The notes under the pieces are model-generated. The model was not told the origin of the DNA. It saw only the letters and a program-made list of their open reading frames with translations, and ran no database searches. Positions 1 to 10,098 of a stretch of DNA of 64,000 bases are shown here, in pieces. The first letter of the stretch is position 1. Every line of letters begins with the position of its first letter. Origin of the DNA: Streptomyces lichenis (lineage in GTDB: Bacteria; Actinomycetota; Actinomycetes; Streptomycetales; Streptomycetaceae); the NCBI RefSeq assembly GCF_023218175.1, contig NZ_JALPTH010000033.1, positions 21,473 through 85,472 of the forward strand. The letters are read 5' to 3'. The position numbers were made by a program, and so were the translations under genes.

Positions 1-1252
1 ACGGGATGGAGTCGGCCGAGGCGGGCACGGCCAGCCGCTTCAGCTCGCCGACCAGGGCGGCCTGGGTGTACTGGGCGATCATCAGCCCGGAGTCCACCCC
101 GGCGTCGTCGGCCAGGAACGGCGGGAGCCCGTGGCTGCGGTTCTTGTCCAGCAGCCGGTCGGTGCGGCGCTCGGCGATGGAGCCGAGGTCGGCGGCGGCG
201 ATGGCCAGGAAGTCCAGCACGTACGCGACCGGGGCGCCGTGGAAGTTGCCGTTGGACTCCACCCGGCCGCCGCCGGCCCCGTCGGGGAGCACCACCGGGT
301 TGTCCACGGCCGCCGCCAGCTCGCGCTCGGCCACCAGCCGGGCGTGCGCCAGGGTGTCCCGGCCGGCGCCGGCCACCTGCGGGGCGCAGCGCACCGAGTA
401 GGCGTCCTGGACCCGGGGGGCCTCCTGCTCCTGGAAGTGGCCGGTCAGCTCGGAGCCGTCGAGCACGGCGAGCATGTTGGCCGCGGAGGCGGCCTGCCCG
501 GGGTGCGGGCGGATGGCGTGCAGCTCGGGGGCGAGCACCCTGGGGGTGCCGAGCAGCGCCTCCAGGGAGAGCGCGGCGGTGATGTCGGCGGCGGTGTAGA
601 GCCGGTCCAGGTCGGCGAGGGCCATCAGCAGCATGCCGAGCATGCCGTCGGTGCCGTTGAGGAGGGCCAGGCCCTCCTTCTCGCGCAGCTCGACCGGGGC
701 GATGCCATGGGCGGCCAGCAGTTCGCCGGCCGGGCGGACGGTGCCGTCGGGGCCCTCGGCGTCGCCCTCGCCCATCAGGGTGAGCGCGCAGTGCGACAGC
801 GGGGCGAGGTCGCCGGAGCAGCCCAGCGAGCCGTACTCGTGGACGACCGGGGTGATGCCCGCGTTCAGCACGTCGGCCATGGTCCGCGCGACCTCGGGGC
901 GCACCCCGGTGTGACCGGAGGCGACGGTCTTCAGCCGCAGGAACATCAGCGCCCGGACCACCTCGCGCTCGACCCGGGGGCCCATCCCGGCCGCGTGCGA
1001 GCGGACGATGTTGCGCTGGAGCTGGGCGCGCAGCTCATGGCCGATGTGCCGGGTGGCGAGCGCGCCGAAGCCGGTGGACACCCCGTAGACCGGTTCGGGC
1101 TTGGCGGCGAGGGCGTCGACGACCTCCCGGGCGCGGGCGAGGGCGGCGAGCGCCTCGGCGGACAGTTCGACGCGGGCGCCCGCCCGGGCCACGGCGATGA
1201 CGTCCTGCGCGGTGGTCCCGGACGTCCCCACCACCACTGTGTGCATATCCAT
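1..1252 (-). CDS. hutH: Histidine ammonia-lyase HutH (C-terminus outside window)
   Basis: First enzyme of histidine degradation: non-oxidative deamination of L-histidine to urocanate in the cytosol. About 417 of roughly 510 residues are visible; the gene runs off the left edge. The start at 1252 gives MDMHTVVVGTSG; a second ATG two codons later (1246) is possible. The conserved YGVSTGFGAL stretch lies near residues 54-64. The segment forming the MIO electrophile reads GSLGCSGDLA with Cys145-Ser146-Gly147, so the usual Ala-Ser-Gly is Cys-Ser-Gly. Later blocks (LMGEGDAEG, LLNGTDGMLG) fit aromatic amino-acid lyases. It lies 52 nt downstream of the GGDEF gene on the same strand. HutH identity is confident; a PAL or TAL role is unlikely from the overall Streptomyces HutH-like sequence. 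Confidence 0.95.
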   Translation of the reverse strand, partial: MDMHTVVVGTSGTTAQDVIAVARAGARVELSAEALAALARAREVVDALAAKPEPVYGVSTGFGALATRHIGHELRAQLQRNIVRSHAAGMGPRVEREVVRALMFLRLKTVASGHTGVRPEVARTMADVLNAGITPVVHEYGSLGCSGDLAPLSHCALTLMGEGDAEGPDGTVRPAGELLAAHGIAPVELREKEGLALLNGTDGMLGMLLMALADLDRLYTAADITAALSLEALLGTPRVLAPELHAIRPHPGQAASAANMLAVLDGSELTGHFQEQEAPRVQDAYSVRCAPQVAGAGRDTLAHARLVAERELAAAVDNPVVLPDGAGGGRVESNGNFHGAPVAYVLDFLAIAAADLGSIAERRTDRLLDKNRSHGLPPFLADDAGVDSGLMIAQYTQAALVGELKRLAVPASADSIP

Positions 1253-1304
1253 ATTCAGCAGCGTACGTATTGAATCGAGACCTGTCACTACCGGATGCGG
1301 GCCT

Positions 1305-2453
1305 CTACGGGGGCGGCGGGGCGTCCCGGAAGCGGCGGCGGTCGCGGCCGGGGCCGAGCGGCGGCGAGGGGGCGTCGGCCAGCCGGATCACCGCCCCGTC
1401 CCGCCCCGCGACCACCGGCTTCGGGGAGCGGGCCGCCTTGGCGCGGTACTGGGCCGCGTCCGCCAGCCGGAACAGCCGGCGAGCCGAGCGCACCGGCCCG
1501 ATCGGATCGCCGGTGGAGGCCACCCCGCAGGCCACACCCGCGCCGAGCTCCAGCTCCGCCGCCCGTGCGCACAGCTCGTCGGCGGCGGCGATCACCTCGT
1601 CCGCCTGCGGGCCGACCGCCAGCAGGCAGAACTCGTCGCCGCCCAGCCGGGCCGCCAGGGTCCCCGGCAGCATCGCCCCGCAGTAGGACAGCAGCGAGCC
1701 GAACCGTTCCAGCAGCCGGTCGCCCACCGCGTGGCCCAGGGTGTCGTTGACCTGCTTCAGCCCGTTCAGGTCGCAGACCACCAGGCTCACCACGGAGCCG
1801 TCCACCCGCCAGCGGTCCACCGCCTCGTCCAGCCGCAGGTCCACCGCCCGCCGGTTGGCCAGCCCGGTCAGCGGATCGGTGAAGGCCAGCCGCCGGACCT
1901 CCTCCAGCCGCTCGGTCTGCACGATCCCGGCGGCCACCACCGAGGCCAGCACGGTGGCGAAGTCGGCGTCCGCCCGGTCGAAGAGGGGCGCGCCGGTCGG
2001 CCGGGCCACATAGAGCTCGCCCCAGGCCCGCGCGTGCAGCACTATCGGCGCCACCACACAGGCACCCCGCCCGCGCCGGCGCAGCGCGGCGACCCGGGGG
2101 TGCGGATAGCCGGGACGGCCGGGCCCGGGGCCCTCGGCGGTCTCCACCCAGGCGTGCGGCTCACCGCCGTTGGCCCACCGCTCGTGCAGGAACTCGGTGA
2201 TCTCGGAGAACTGGTGCACCGGGTAGCTCTCGTCGCCCGGGAACTCCTCCTCGTCCGGCGCCCGCTCCCCCACGTTGACCAGCACTTTCAGCCGGCCGCT
2301 GTCCCGCTGCCAGGTGGACAGGGCGGCGAAGCTCCCGCCGAGGGCGTCCCGCGCGCCGAGCGCGGCGGCCCGCCAGCTCTCCTCGGGAGTGTGCGCCAGC
2401 GCCATCGCCTGGGCCACCGCCACCACGGCTCGCAGCCGGACATCCTCTCCCAT
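1305..2453 (-). CDS. cdgE: GAF-GGDEF diguanylate cyclase (CdgE-like)
   Basis: Predicted cytoplasmic diguanylate cyclase making c-di-GMP, the signal that controls BldD and development in Streptomyces. It has 382 residues: a GAF-like sensory region at about 20-190 (no membrane segment) and a GGDEF domain at about 195-350. The signature is an exact GGDEF at residues 271-275, preceded by FTDPLTGLANRRA and a DLNGLKQVND block. No RxxD inhibitory site is seen five residues before GGDEF, so product inhibition may be absent. No EAL domain follows, and the C-terminus is a Pro/Arg-rich tail. The ATG at 2453 has a GAGGA only one base upstream, so the true start may be an internal GTG a few codons later. 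The symbol rests on remembered synteny with S. coelicolor (hutH neighbour) and is less sure than the function. Confidence 0.85.
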   Translation of the reverse strand: MGEDVRLRAVVAVAQAMALAHTPEESWRAAALGARDALGGSFAALSTWQRDSGRLKVLVNVGERAPDEEEFPGDESYPVHQFSEITEFLHERWANGGEPHAWVETAEGPGPGRPGYPHPRVAALRRRGRGACVVAPIVLHARAWGELYVARPTGAPLFDRADADFATVLASVVAAGIVQTERLEEVRRLAFTDPLTGLANRRAVDLRLDEAVDRWRVDGSVVSLVVCDLNGLKQVNDTLGHAVGDRLLERFGSLLSYCGAMLPGTLAARLGGDEFCLLAVGPQADEVIAAADELCARAAELELGAGVACGVASTGDPIGPVRSARRLFRLADAAQYRAKAARSPKPVVAGRDGAVIRLADAPSPPLGPGRDRRRFRDAPPPP

Positions 2454-2596
2454 TCCTCAAGCTTAGGGAGGATTCCTGGCATTTCACCCCGGGGGGTCGG
2501 GTCCGGACCGGCGGGGTGCCCCGGTCGGCTCCGCGACCAGGGCCGATCGGCCGCCCGCCACCCGGCCCCCGGGCCGCCTTCCCCTCCCGGAGAGGA

Positions 2597-3439
2597 CTAC
2601 TCCCCCGGCCAGGCCGGCTTGCGCTTCTCGTTGAAGGCGGCCACGCCCTCGGCCCGGTCGCCGGAGAAGGCCACCGAGCGCCAGGCCGCGTCCTCCACCT
2701 CAAGACCGGCCCGCAGGTCCATGCCGTGGCCCAGCCGCAGCGCCCGCTTGGCGGCACGCAGCCCCACCGGCGAGTTGGCGGCGATCCGCCCGGCCAGCTC
2801 CAGCGCGGCGGTACGGGCCTCCTCGGCCAGCTCGTCCACCAGGCCGAGCCGCAGGGCCTCGGCCGCCTCGACCCGGCGGGCGGTGAAGACCAGCTCCGCC
2901 GCCCGGGCCGCGCCGACCCGGCGGGGCAGCAGCTGCGTACCGCCGCCGCCCGGGATCACCCCCACCGACACCTCCGGCAGCCCGACCACCGCACTGGCGT
3001 CGGCCACGATCAGATCGCAGGCCAGCGCCAGCTCGAAGCCGCCGCCCAGCGCGTAGCCGTGCACGGCGGCGACGGTCGGCATCGGCAGCTCCAGCACCCC
3101 GGTGTACGCGGCACGGGCAACCGGGCGCTGGCGCACCAGCTCGGCGTCGCTGAAGGAGTTGCGCTCCTTGAGGTCGGCGCCCACGCAGAAGGCCCGGTCG
3201 TTCGAGGAGGTCAGCACGGTGACCCGGGCGGCCGGGTCGGCGGCCAGCGCCTCGCAGGCGGCACCCAGCGAGCGGGCCATCTCGGTGGAGACCGCGTTCA
3301 TCGCCTTCGGCCGGTCCAGCACCAGCTCGGCCACGTACCCGTGCCGGCGCACGACGACGTACTCCCCGAAGCGCCGCTCGGACCCCTCGGATCCCGTCGA
3401 TCCCTCTGACCCCACTGGCCCGGCTGCCTGCTCTGCCAT
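2597..3439 (-). CDS. Enoyl-CoA hydratase / crotonase family protein
   Basis: Crotonase-fold enzyme of 280 residues, probably hydrating trans-2-enoyl-CoA in fatty-acid or branched-chain acyl-CoA breakdown. Family marks are visible: MNAVSTEM near 47, the oxyanion-hole segment AFCVGADLKER (83-93), GYALGGGFELALACD (128-142) and GLPEVSVGVIPGGGGTQ (153-169). Both catalytic glutamates of true hydratases are present (Glu136 and Glu156), which favours hydratase over isomerase-only activity. The first 20 or so residues are Gly/Ser-rich and variable, so translation could begin later, but ATG 3439 has GGAGGG upstream. It follows cya by only 28 nt and is probably co-transcribed with it. The substrate cannot be read from sequence. 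Confidence 0.9.
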   Translation of the reverse strand: MAEQAAGPVGSEGSTGSEGSERRFGEYVVVRRHGYVAELVLDRPKAMNAVSTEMARSLGAACEALAADPAARVTVLTSSNDRAFCVGADLKERNSFSDAELVRQRPVARAAYTGVLELPMPTVAAVHGYALGGGFELALACDLIVADASAVVGLPEVSVGVIPGGGGTQLLPRRVGAARAAELVFTARRVEAAEALRLGLVDELAEEARTAALELAGRIAANSPVGLRAAKRALRLGHGMDLRAGLEVEDAAWRSVAFSGDRAEGVAAFNEKRKPAWPGE

Positions 3440-3467
3440 GCGGACGCACCCTCCCGGTCAACGGACG

Positions 3468-4931
3468 TTATCCGGGGATCCTAGGTGTCCGGCGGGTCAG
3501 CAGCCAGGGTTCGATCACCCCGAGCCCGCGGACCGGGCGCTGCCACATCGGCTGGAGGGCGAAGCGGTACGAGGGCGGGGTCTCGCCCTCCTTCTCGGCG
3601 CGGGCCGCGGCCTCGGCCGCCTCGGTCTCGGAGACCGGGGCCTCGCCGGTGCGGATCAGCTCCTCGGCGAAGGCCCCGTCCACCAGCACGGCGTCCTTGG
3701 GGGCTATCGAGGTGAGCCGGCTGGCCAGGTTCACCGTGGTGCCGAAGACATCGCCCATCCGGGTCGCCACGGTGCCGAAGGCGATCCCGACCCGCAGCGC
3801 GGGCATGGTCTCGTCCTGCGACAGGGTCTCGATCAGCCGTACGCCGATCTCGGCGGCGGTACCGGAGTCGTCGGCCGCGTACAGCACCTCGTCGCCGAGG
3901 GTCTTGATCAGCCGGCCGCCGTGCGCGGCCACCAGGTCGGCGCAGGTGGTCTCGAAGGCCTCGACCAGCTCGCCGAGCTCCTCCTCCTCCAGCCGGCGGG
4001 TCAGCCGGGTGAAGCCCACCAGGTCCGCGAAGCCGACCGCCAGCCGCCGGTCCACCATCTCCTCGTCGTCGGCGGCCTGCACCACCCGGCCCGTGGCGGC
4101 CGCGAGCTGCCGCCGCCACACGTACACCAGGAACTCCTGGAGCTCCGGCAGCAGCAGCTCGACCAGCGGATAGGTGACCTCGGTCCGGGTCATCCCGGGC
4201 TCGGGCGGCTCGGTCAGGCCCTCCAGGAAGGAGTCGATCTGCCATTCGGCCAGCCGGGCGGTGGTCTGCCCGGTGGAGCGGGCCACCTGCACCGCCATCG
4301 GCTCGCTGAGCAGCCCGGCCTCCACCAGACCGGCCAGCCGGCGCAGCGCCAGGACATCGGCCTCGGTGAGCGCCTTGGCCTGGCCGATGTCGGCGAAACC
4401 CATGGCCCGCCAGAAGCGGGAGGCGAGGTCCATGGAGACCCCGGCGGTGCGGGCCGCCTGGAAGGGGGTGTAGCGGCGGTCGGCGCCGAGGATCAGCTGC
4501 TCCAGCCGGATGGCGAGCGGATCGTCGGTCGGCTCGGCGGTGTGGTCGACCACATGGTGCGGGGTCGGGTACGCGGCGCCCTCCCCGGCCGCCCCGGAGC
4601 GGTGCTCCGTACGGGAGGCGGTGCCCGGCCGGCTCTCGTCCCCGGAGCGCGGGGACGGGGAGTCCTCGGGCGCGGCCTCGGACCCGGAGTCGCCTCCGGT
4701 GCCGGAGTCGCTCTCGGCCCCGGCCCCGGTCCCAGCCTCCGAGCCGGATCCTGAGCGGTACGGCTCGGTCCCGGAGTGGGAGGGGTCCGGGGCGCCGGAG
4801 CCGGAACGACGGGCGGAACCGGTACCGGAACGGGGTTCGGGGCCGGTGCGGGAACGGTGGACGGGGCCGCTGCCGGAACCGGTACCGGAGCCGGGCTCCG
4901 GCCGGTCGGGGTTCGCGTCGTCGACGGTCAC
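3468..4931 (-). CDS. cya: Class III adenylate cyclase Cya
   Basis: Makes cAMP from ATP; Streptomyces Cya affects germination and antibiotic production. The GTG at 4931 (VTVDDANPDRPEP) has AGGAGG 7-8 nt upstream, giving 487 residues. Residues about 10-105 are low complexity, with SGTGSGS/PEP-type runs, and make the protein longer than the roughly 380-residue S. coelicolor form I remember. A middle helical region (about 125-280) precedes the cyclase domain (about 290-480). The domain shows both metal-binding aspartates (FADLVGF near 299; LGDEVLY), the adenine-selecting Lys before LGDE, and the transition-state Asn/Arg pair in TVNLASRL. No transmembrane segment is seen, so it is cytoplasmic or membrane-peripheral. 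The next gene on this strand is the enoyl-CoA hydratase, 28 nt on. Confidence 0.93.
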   Translation of the reverse strand: MTVDDANPDRPEPGSGTGSGSGPVHRSRTGPEPRSGTGSARRSGSGAPDPSHSGTEPYRSGSGSEAGTGAGAESDSGTGGDSGSEAAPEDSPSPRSGDESRPGTASRTEHRSGAAGEGAAYPTPHHVVDHTAEPTDDPLAIRLEQLILGADRRYTPFQAARTAGVSMDLASRFWRAMGFADIGQAKALTEADVLALRRLAGLVEAGLLSEPMAVQVARSTGQTTARLAEWQIDSFLEGLTEPPEPGMTRTEVTYPLVELLLPELQEFLVYVWRRQLAAATGRVVQAADDEEMVDRRLAVGFADLVGFTRLTRRLEEEELGELVEAFETTCADLVAAHGGRLIKTLGDEVLYAADDSGTAAEIGVRLIETLSQDETMPALRVGIAFGTVATRMGDVFGTTVNLASRLTSIAPKDAVLVDGAFAEELIRTGEAPVSETEAAEAAARAEKEGETPPSYRFALQPMWQRPVRGLGVIEPWLLTRRTPRIPG

Positions 4932-5247
4932 CGGCCGCCTCCTGCCCGTTCCGTGCGCACTGTTCTGCCGATCTGTCGCTGGATCGCGGTCCACGATACG
5001 GCAGGTGTGCCCTGGCTCACGTCCTGATGGGCCGCCCGGGCCTCCGACCGGTCCCGACGCCGTACTCGCTGGTCCGGCGCTCGTTTGGGCCTCGTCCCGC
5101 CCCGATCCGACCCCGGGTCCGGCTCCGATCAGGCTCCCCTCCGGCCCCGGGCGGGGCGGAAGGATCAGCTCCGCCCGGGGCCCGCCGGAGCCGCGGCGGC
5201 CGGCTTCCGGTCCCGGTCCGTTGACCGCCCCGCCGGAGCCGCGGCGG
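4932..5247. other. 316-bp intergenic region, birA to cya
   Basis: No convincing gene. It must hold the cya promoter (reading leftward) and the end of the birA transcript. A 39-bp imperfect direct repeat straddles its right edge: copy 1 at 5182-5220 lies in the gap and copy 2 at 5230-5268 includes the last codons of birA, with a period of 48 bp. The first 18 and last 14 bases of the copies are identical and the middle differs. Apart from this I see only GC-rich sequence without a clear hairpin. Confidence 0.5.
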
Positions 5248-6141
5248 TCAGCCGCCGGTCCCGGTCCGTACGTGGACGATGTCCCCGGCGCTGACGGCCT
5301 CCTGGCCGCCGCCCTCGGTGGCCACCACCAGCCGGCCCTCGCCGTCCAGGGCGATCGCCTCGCCCACCAGGGTGCGCTCACCCGGCAGCTCGGCGCGGAC
5401 CGAGCGGCCGAGGGTGGCGCAGCCGGCGGCGTACGCCTCCTGGAGCCCGGAGGCGGCCGGGTCGCCGTTGGCGGCGGTCCACTGCCCGTACCACTCCTCC
5501 AGCGAGCGCAGTACGGCCCGCAGCAGCGGGTCGCGGTCGGTGGAGATGGCGTCGGCCAGGGCCAGTGATCCGGCCGTGTGAACGGGCAGCTCCTCGGCGC
5601 GCAGGCTGACGTTGAGGCCCAGGCCGATGACGACCGCGCCGCCGTCGCCGGCCCGCTCCGCGAGGATGCCGCCGGTCTTGCGCTCCTCGCCGCCGACGGT
5701 CACCAGCAGGTCGTTGGGCCATTTGAGGGCGGTGTCCGCCCCGGCGGCGCGGGCCAGCGCGGTGGCGGCGGCCACCCCGGTGAGCAGCGGCAGCCAGGCC
5801 AGGCGCTCCACCGGGACGTCCGGCCTCAGCAGGACGGAGAAGAAGAGCCCGGAGCGGGCGGGCGCGGACCAGGAGCGGTCGAGCCGGCCGCGCCCGGCGG
5901 TCTGCTCCTCGGCGACCAGCACCGCGCCCTCGGGGAGCTCGGCGGCGCGGGCGGACAGGTCGGAGTTGGTGGAGCCGGTGGCGGCGACCACGTCGAGGGA
6001 GGTCCACAGGGAGCCGGGGCGGACCAGGGCGCGGCGCAGCGCCCCCTCGTCGAGCGGCGGCCGTTCGAGGTCGGACCAGCGGCTGCCGCCGCCGCTTCCA
6101 CCAGGAGAAGAAGAACCGTGTGCGGGCTGTGCGGGCGTCAT
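5248..6141 (-). CDS. birA: Biotin--[acetyl-CoA-carboxylase] ligase BirA
   Basis: Activates biotin to biotinyl-5'-AMP and attaches it to the carrier lysine of acyl-CoA carboxylases, here most likely AccA2 nearby. ATG 6141 (MTPAQPAHG) gives 297 residues, typical for the family. An upstream in-frame extension to 6279 exists but has poor family resemblance. Visible blocks: ATGSTNSDL, the biotinyl-AMP loop TAGRGRLDRSW (Asp where many ligases have Gly), the active-site KWPNDLL, GGILAE and GLGLNV, with a small C-terminal SH3-like domain. There is no N-terminal helix-turn-helix, so it is a monofunctional (group I) ligase and not the E. coli-type repressor. It is divergent from pccB, with 182 bp between start codons. 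Confidence 0.95.
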   Translation of the reverse strand: MTPAQPAHGSSSPGGSGGGSRWSDLERPPLDEGALRRALVRPGSLWTSLDVVAATGSTNSDLSARAAELPEGAVLVAEEQTAGRGRLDRSWSAPARSGLFFSVLLRPDVPVERLAWLPLLTGVAAATALARAAGADTALKWPNDLLVTVGGEERKTGGILAERAGDGGAVVIGLGLNVSLRAEELPVHTAGSLALADAISTDRDPLLRAVLRSLEEWYGQWTAANGDPAASGLQEAYAAGCATLGRSVRAELPGERTLVGEAIALDGEGRLVVATEGGGQEAVSAGDIVHVRTGTGG

Positions 6142-6323
6142 GCAAGTCAGCGTAGGTGTGGCAAACACCGCACTGCCGGAGACCCGCCCCGCCGATACGC
6201 TACGGGCCAGTAGCCGTCGTCCCCGTGACCAGGGCGATCCGCCCCGTAACCGGCGATCGATCAACCGTCCACGACTCAACCGTCCACGACCAGGTCCCCG
6301 ACCAGGCAGGGAGCCGCATCCCG

Positions 6324-7985
<1,662 letters not shown>

Positions 7986-8038
7986 GGCGGGGGTACCCGT
8001 GTGAGCGTCGCGTCCCGCAGCACCACGAGGAGGTTCCC

Positions 8039-8248
8039 ATGATCAGAGTCGTACGGGGCAACCCGACCCCGGAGGAGCTGGCCGCCGCCCTCGCGGTGGT
8101 CCGGGCCCGCGCGGCGGCCGATGCCGCGGCCGCCTCCGACGGCCCGCCGCACGCCCCGGAGGGCTGGTCCGACCCGGCCAGGATCGCCCGCGGCCGCCGC
8201 CCCCAGCCGGGCCCGCGCTCCTGGACCCGCTCCTACTGGCCGGCCTGA
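8039..8248 (+). CDS. pccE: Acyl-CoA carboxylase epsilon subunit PccE
   Basis: A 69-residue actinobacterial accessory subunit that tightens alpha-beta assembly and raises carboxylase activity. The N-terminal half has the family pattern (IRVVRGNPTPEELAAALAVV), followed by an Ala-rich linker and a basic, Trp-containing tail (WSDPARIAR ... SWTRSYWPA). ATG 8039 has a clear GAGGAGG 4-10 nt upstream. Its position directly after pccB and its size make the call firm although the family is poorly conserved. Confidence 0.92.
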   Translation: MIRVVRGNPTPEELAAALAVVRARAAADAAAASDGPPHAPEGWSDPARIARGRRPQPGPRSWTRSYWPA

Positions 8249-8265
8249 GGACAGCGGTATCGGTG

Positions 8266-8300
8266 AGAGGGCCCGTACCCGGCGCGGGTGCGGGCCCTCT
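8266..8300. terminator. Hairpin terminator after pccBE, shared by the convergent gene
   Basis: The 10-bp arm AGAGGGCCCG (8266-8275) pairs with CGGGCCCTCT (8291-8300); after one TA/TG internal loop the stem continues with CCCG/CGGG around a GCG loop. It lies between the pccE stop and the stop of the convergent 42-residue gene, so it can serve both. No U-tract, as is usual in streptomycetes. Confidence 0.8.
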
Positions 8301-8317
8301 GGCATGGGCGGCCGCCG

Positions 8318-8446
8318 CTAACGCAGCCCGGTGACGAACATCAGCACCACCATCGCCAGGGCCAGCAGGACACCCGCGCGTCGCAGCATGGCCTGCATGT
8401 CGCGCATCTCCTCGGGCGGCTCGTTCTCCGGGTCGGACCACAGCAT
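8318..8446 (-). CDS. Small single-span membrane protein
   Basis: A 42-residue protein: an acidic cytoplasmic-looking N-terminus (MLWSDPENEPPEEMRDM) then one hydrophobic helix (VLLALAMVVLMFVTG) ending in LR. ATG 8446 is preceded by GGATCGAAGG. Remembered S. coelicolor synteny has a small hypothetical protein here, between pccE and maf, which supports a real gene. Function unknown. It is convergent with pccE and divergent from maf (141 bp between starts). Confidence 0.72.
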   Translation of the reverse strand: MLWSDPENEPPEEMRDMQAMLRRAGVLLALAMVVLMFVTGLR

Positions 8447-8587
8447 GCCTTCGATCCTGCGGCCGCCGCCCCGCCGCCCGCCTGAGTACGCGTACTCAGC
8501 CTCCTCCGGGGCCCGCGTGGGCCTGGTCACCCCCGCCCGCCCCGGCCGTGTCCGCGCCCGCCGGAGTGGATCAGTACCCTCCCTGGC

Positions 8588-9196
8588 ATGACCATCGCCG
8601 CTCGCCGCCGCCTTGTGCTGGCCTCCGCGTCCCCCGCCCGCCTCGGTCTGCTCCGGCAGGCCGGCCTCGCCCCCGAGGTCATCGTCAGCGGGGTGGACGA
8701 GGACGCGATCACCGCCCCCACCCCCGCCGAACTGGCGCTCGCGCTGGCCGAGGCCAAGGCCTCCCGGGTGGCCGCCCGGCCCGAGGTGGCCGGCGCCCTG
8801 GTGATCGGCTGCGATTCGGTGCTGGAGCTGGACAAGCGGGCACTGGGCAAGCCGGCCGACTCGGCGGAGGCCACCGCCCGCTGGAAGGAGATGCGCGGCC
8901 GGGCGGGCGTGCTCCAGACCGGGCACTGCGTCTACGACACCGCCGCCAAGCGGTACGCCTCCGCCACCGCGTCCACCGTCGTCCGCTTCGGCGAGCCGAC
9001 GGACGAGGAGATCGCCGCGTACGTGGCCAGCGGGGAGCCCCTGCACGTGGCGGGCGCCTTCACGCTGGACGGCCGGTCCGCCCCGTTCATCGAGGGCGTG
9101 GACGGCGACCCGGGCAACGTCATCGGGCTGTCCCTGCCGCTGCTGCGCCGGCTGCTGGCCGAGCTGGGCGTGGCCATCACCGACCTCTGGGCCTGA
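8588..9196 (+). CDS. maf: Maf-family nucleoside triphosphate pyrophosphatase
   Basis: Hydrolyses non-canonical or modified dTTP/UTP-type nucleotides to monophosphates (house-cleaning); once named a septum-formation inhibitor. It has 202 residues. Family marks: LVLASASPARLGLLRQAG at the N-terminus, AEAKASRVA, CDSVLELD with the metal-binding Asp, and GKPADSAEA. It ends with VDGDPGNVIGLSLPLL, the conserved C-terminal block. ATG 8588 lies in a short gap with no strong Shine-Dalgarno. It is the only non-carboxylase, non-membrane gene between pccE and accA2. Confidence 0.93.
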   Translation: MTIAARRRLVLASASPARLGLLRQAGLAPEVIVSGVDEDAITAPTPAELALALAEAKASRVAARPEVAGALVIGCDSVLELDKRALGKPADSAEATARWKEMRGRAGVLQTGHCVYDTAAKRYASATASTVVRFGEPTDEEIAAYVASGEPLHVAGAFTLDGRSAPFIEGVDGDPGNVIGLSLPLLRRLLAELGVAITDLWA

Positions 9197-9223
9197 GCCA
9201 CCCCTCGTACGCGGGCCGCGACC

Positions 9224-9703
9224 CTACGCCGGGGCCGGGCGCCCGCCGCCGTCCGGGCCCGCCCCGGGGTCGCCCTCCGCCGGGACGGGGCCCGGGCGGC
9301 GGTCCGGCAGGTCGGGGGCATACAGCACCAGCGCGGCCACCAGCAGCGCCAGGACCAGCATCATCAGGGCGAACGCGGTCCAGCCGACCAGCCCCACCGC
9401 CACCGCGCCCAGCACCCCGTGCACGATGGCGCAGGCGATCAGCACGATCCGCACCGGCCGGGTCGGCGGCTGGTCCCGTACCCCCACCACCAGCAGCAGC
9501 ACCCCGCAGAGCGCCAGGAACGCGCCGAACACCGCCCCCAGCACCCAGATCCCGGTGACCATGTGGTCGGGGTCGAGGCCGTCCAGGGACATCTGCTGGC
9601 CGCCCATCACAGAGGCGAGCACCAGATGCAGCAGCACCGTGCCGACCGCTTCCAGCAGCAGCACGACCCCGGCCGCCAGGGCGATGGCTCGACGGGCCCC
9701 CAT
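9224..9703 (-). CDS. Four-span integral membrane protein
   Basis: A 159-residue unknown membrane protein. Hydrophobic stretches at about 5-33, 49-72, 84-102 and 107-128 suggest four helices, followed by a Pro/Gly/Asp-rich tail (LYAPDLPDRRPGPVP to the end) that is probably cytoplasmic. ATG 9703 follows AGGGGG. It is convergent with maf (27 bp apart), and its start faces the accA2 leader region. It matches the place of a conserved hypothetical membrane protein in S. coelicolor gene order as I remember it. No functional motif seen. Confidence 0.75.
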   Translation of the reverse strand: MGARRAIALAAGVVLLLEAVGTVLLHLVLASVMGGQQMSLDGLDPDHMVTGIWVLGAVFGAFLALCGVLLLVVGVRDQPPTRPVRIVLIACAIVHGVLGAVAVGLVGWTAFALMMLVLALLVAALVLYAPDLPDRRPGPVPAEGDPGAGPDGGGRPAPA

Positions 9704-10098
9704 GGAACCCCCTCCTACTCCCGCTGATGTCTCCTCTTACCGGCGGTAGTGACCGGTGCCGGGCAGGCTACTGAGTGGTAATGGCCAGGACAAGGGGGTG
9801 GACCAGGGCCGGCCTCGGAGATCGCCTCGGGCGCGCCGCTCAGAGGAATCCGTTCCGCCATTGGTAGGGACTCCACAAAGAATCGGGACGCGGCGCTGGA
9901 CCGGCAGACAGAGACCTGGGCCACACCGGGCGGTTACTGTTCCGTCCAGAAGCCCTGCGTAACGTGGTGCGACAAGGATTTTTCCGCATACGGCACGCCT
10001 CGAATCACGCTCCGTGTGGGCAAGCTCACCCCTGGGGACGGGTCGTGAGGCCGTGTCGGCAGTCCCTAAACTCAGCTTGTTTCAAGGAGGGAGCCATC
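9704..10098. other. 395-bp intergenic region upstream of accA2
   Basis: Contains no reading frame with convincing codon bias. It must hold the accA2 promoter (rightward) and that of the membrane gene (leftward). A less GC-rich patch near 9965-9990 (AAGGATTTTTCCGCAT) is where promoter opening would be easiest, but I cannot place -35/-10 boxes with confidence. The accA2 Shine-Dalgarno (AAGGAGGGAG, 10084-10093) ends the region. Confidence 0.4.
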
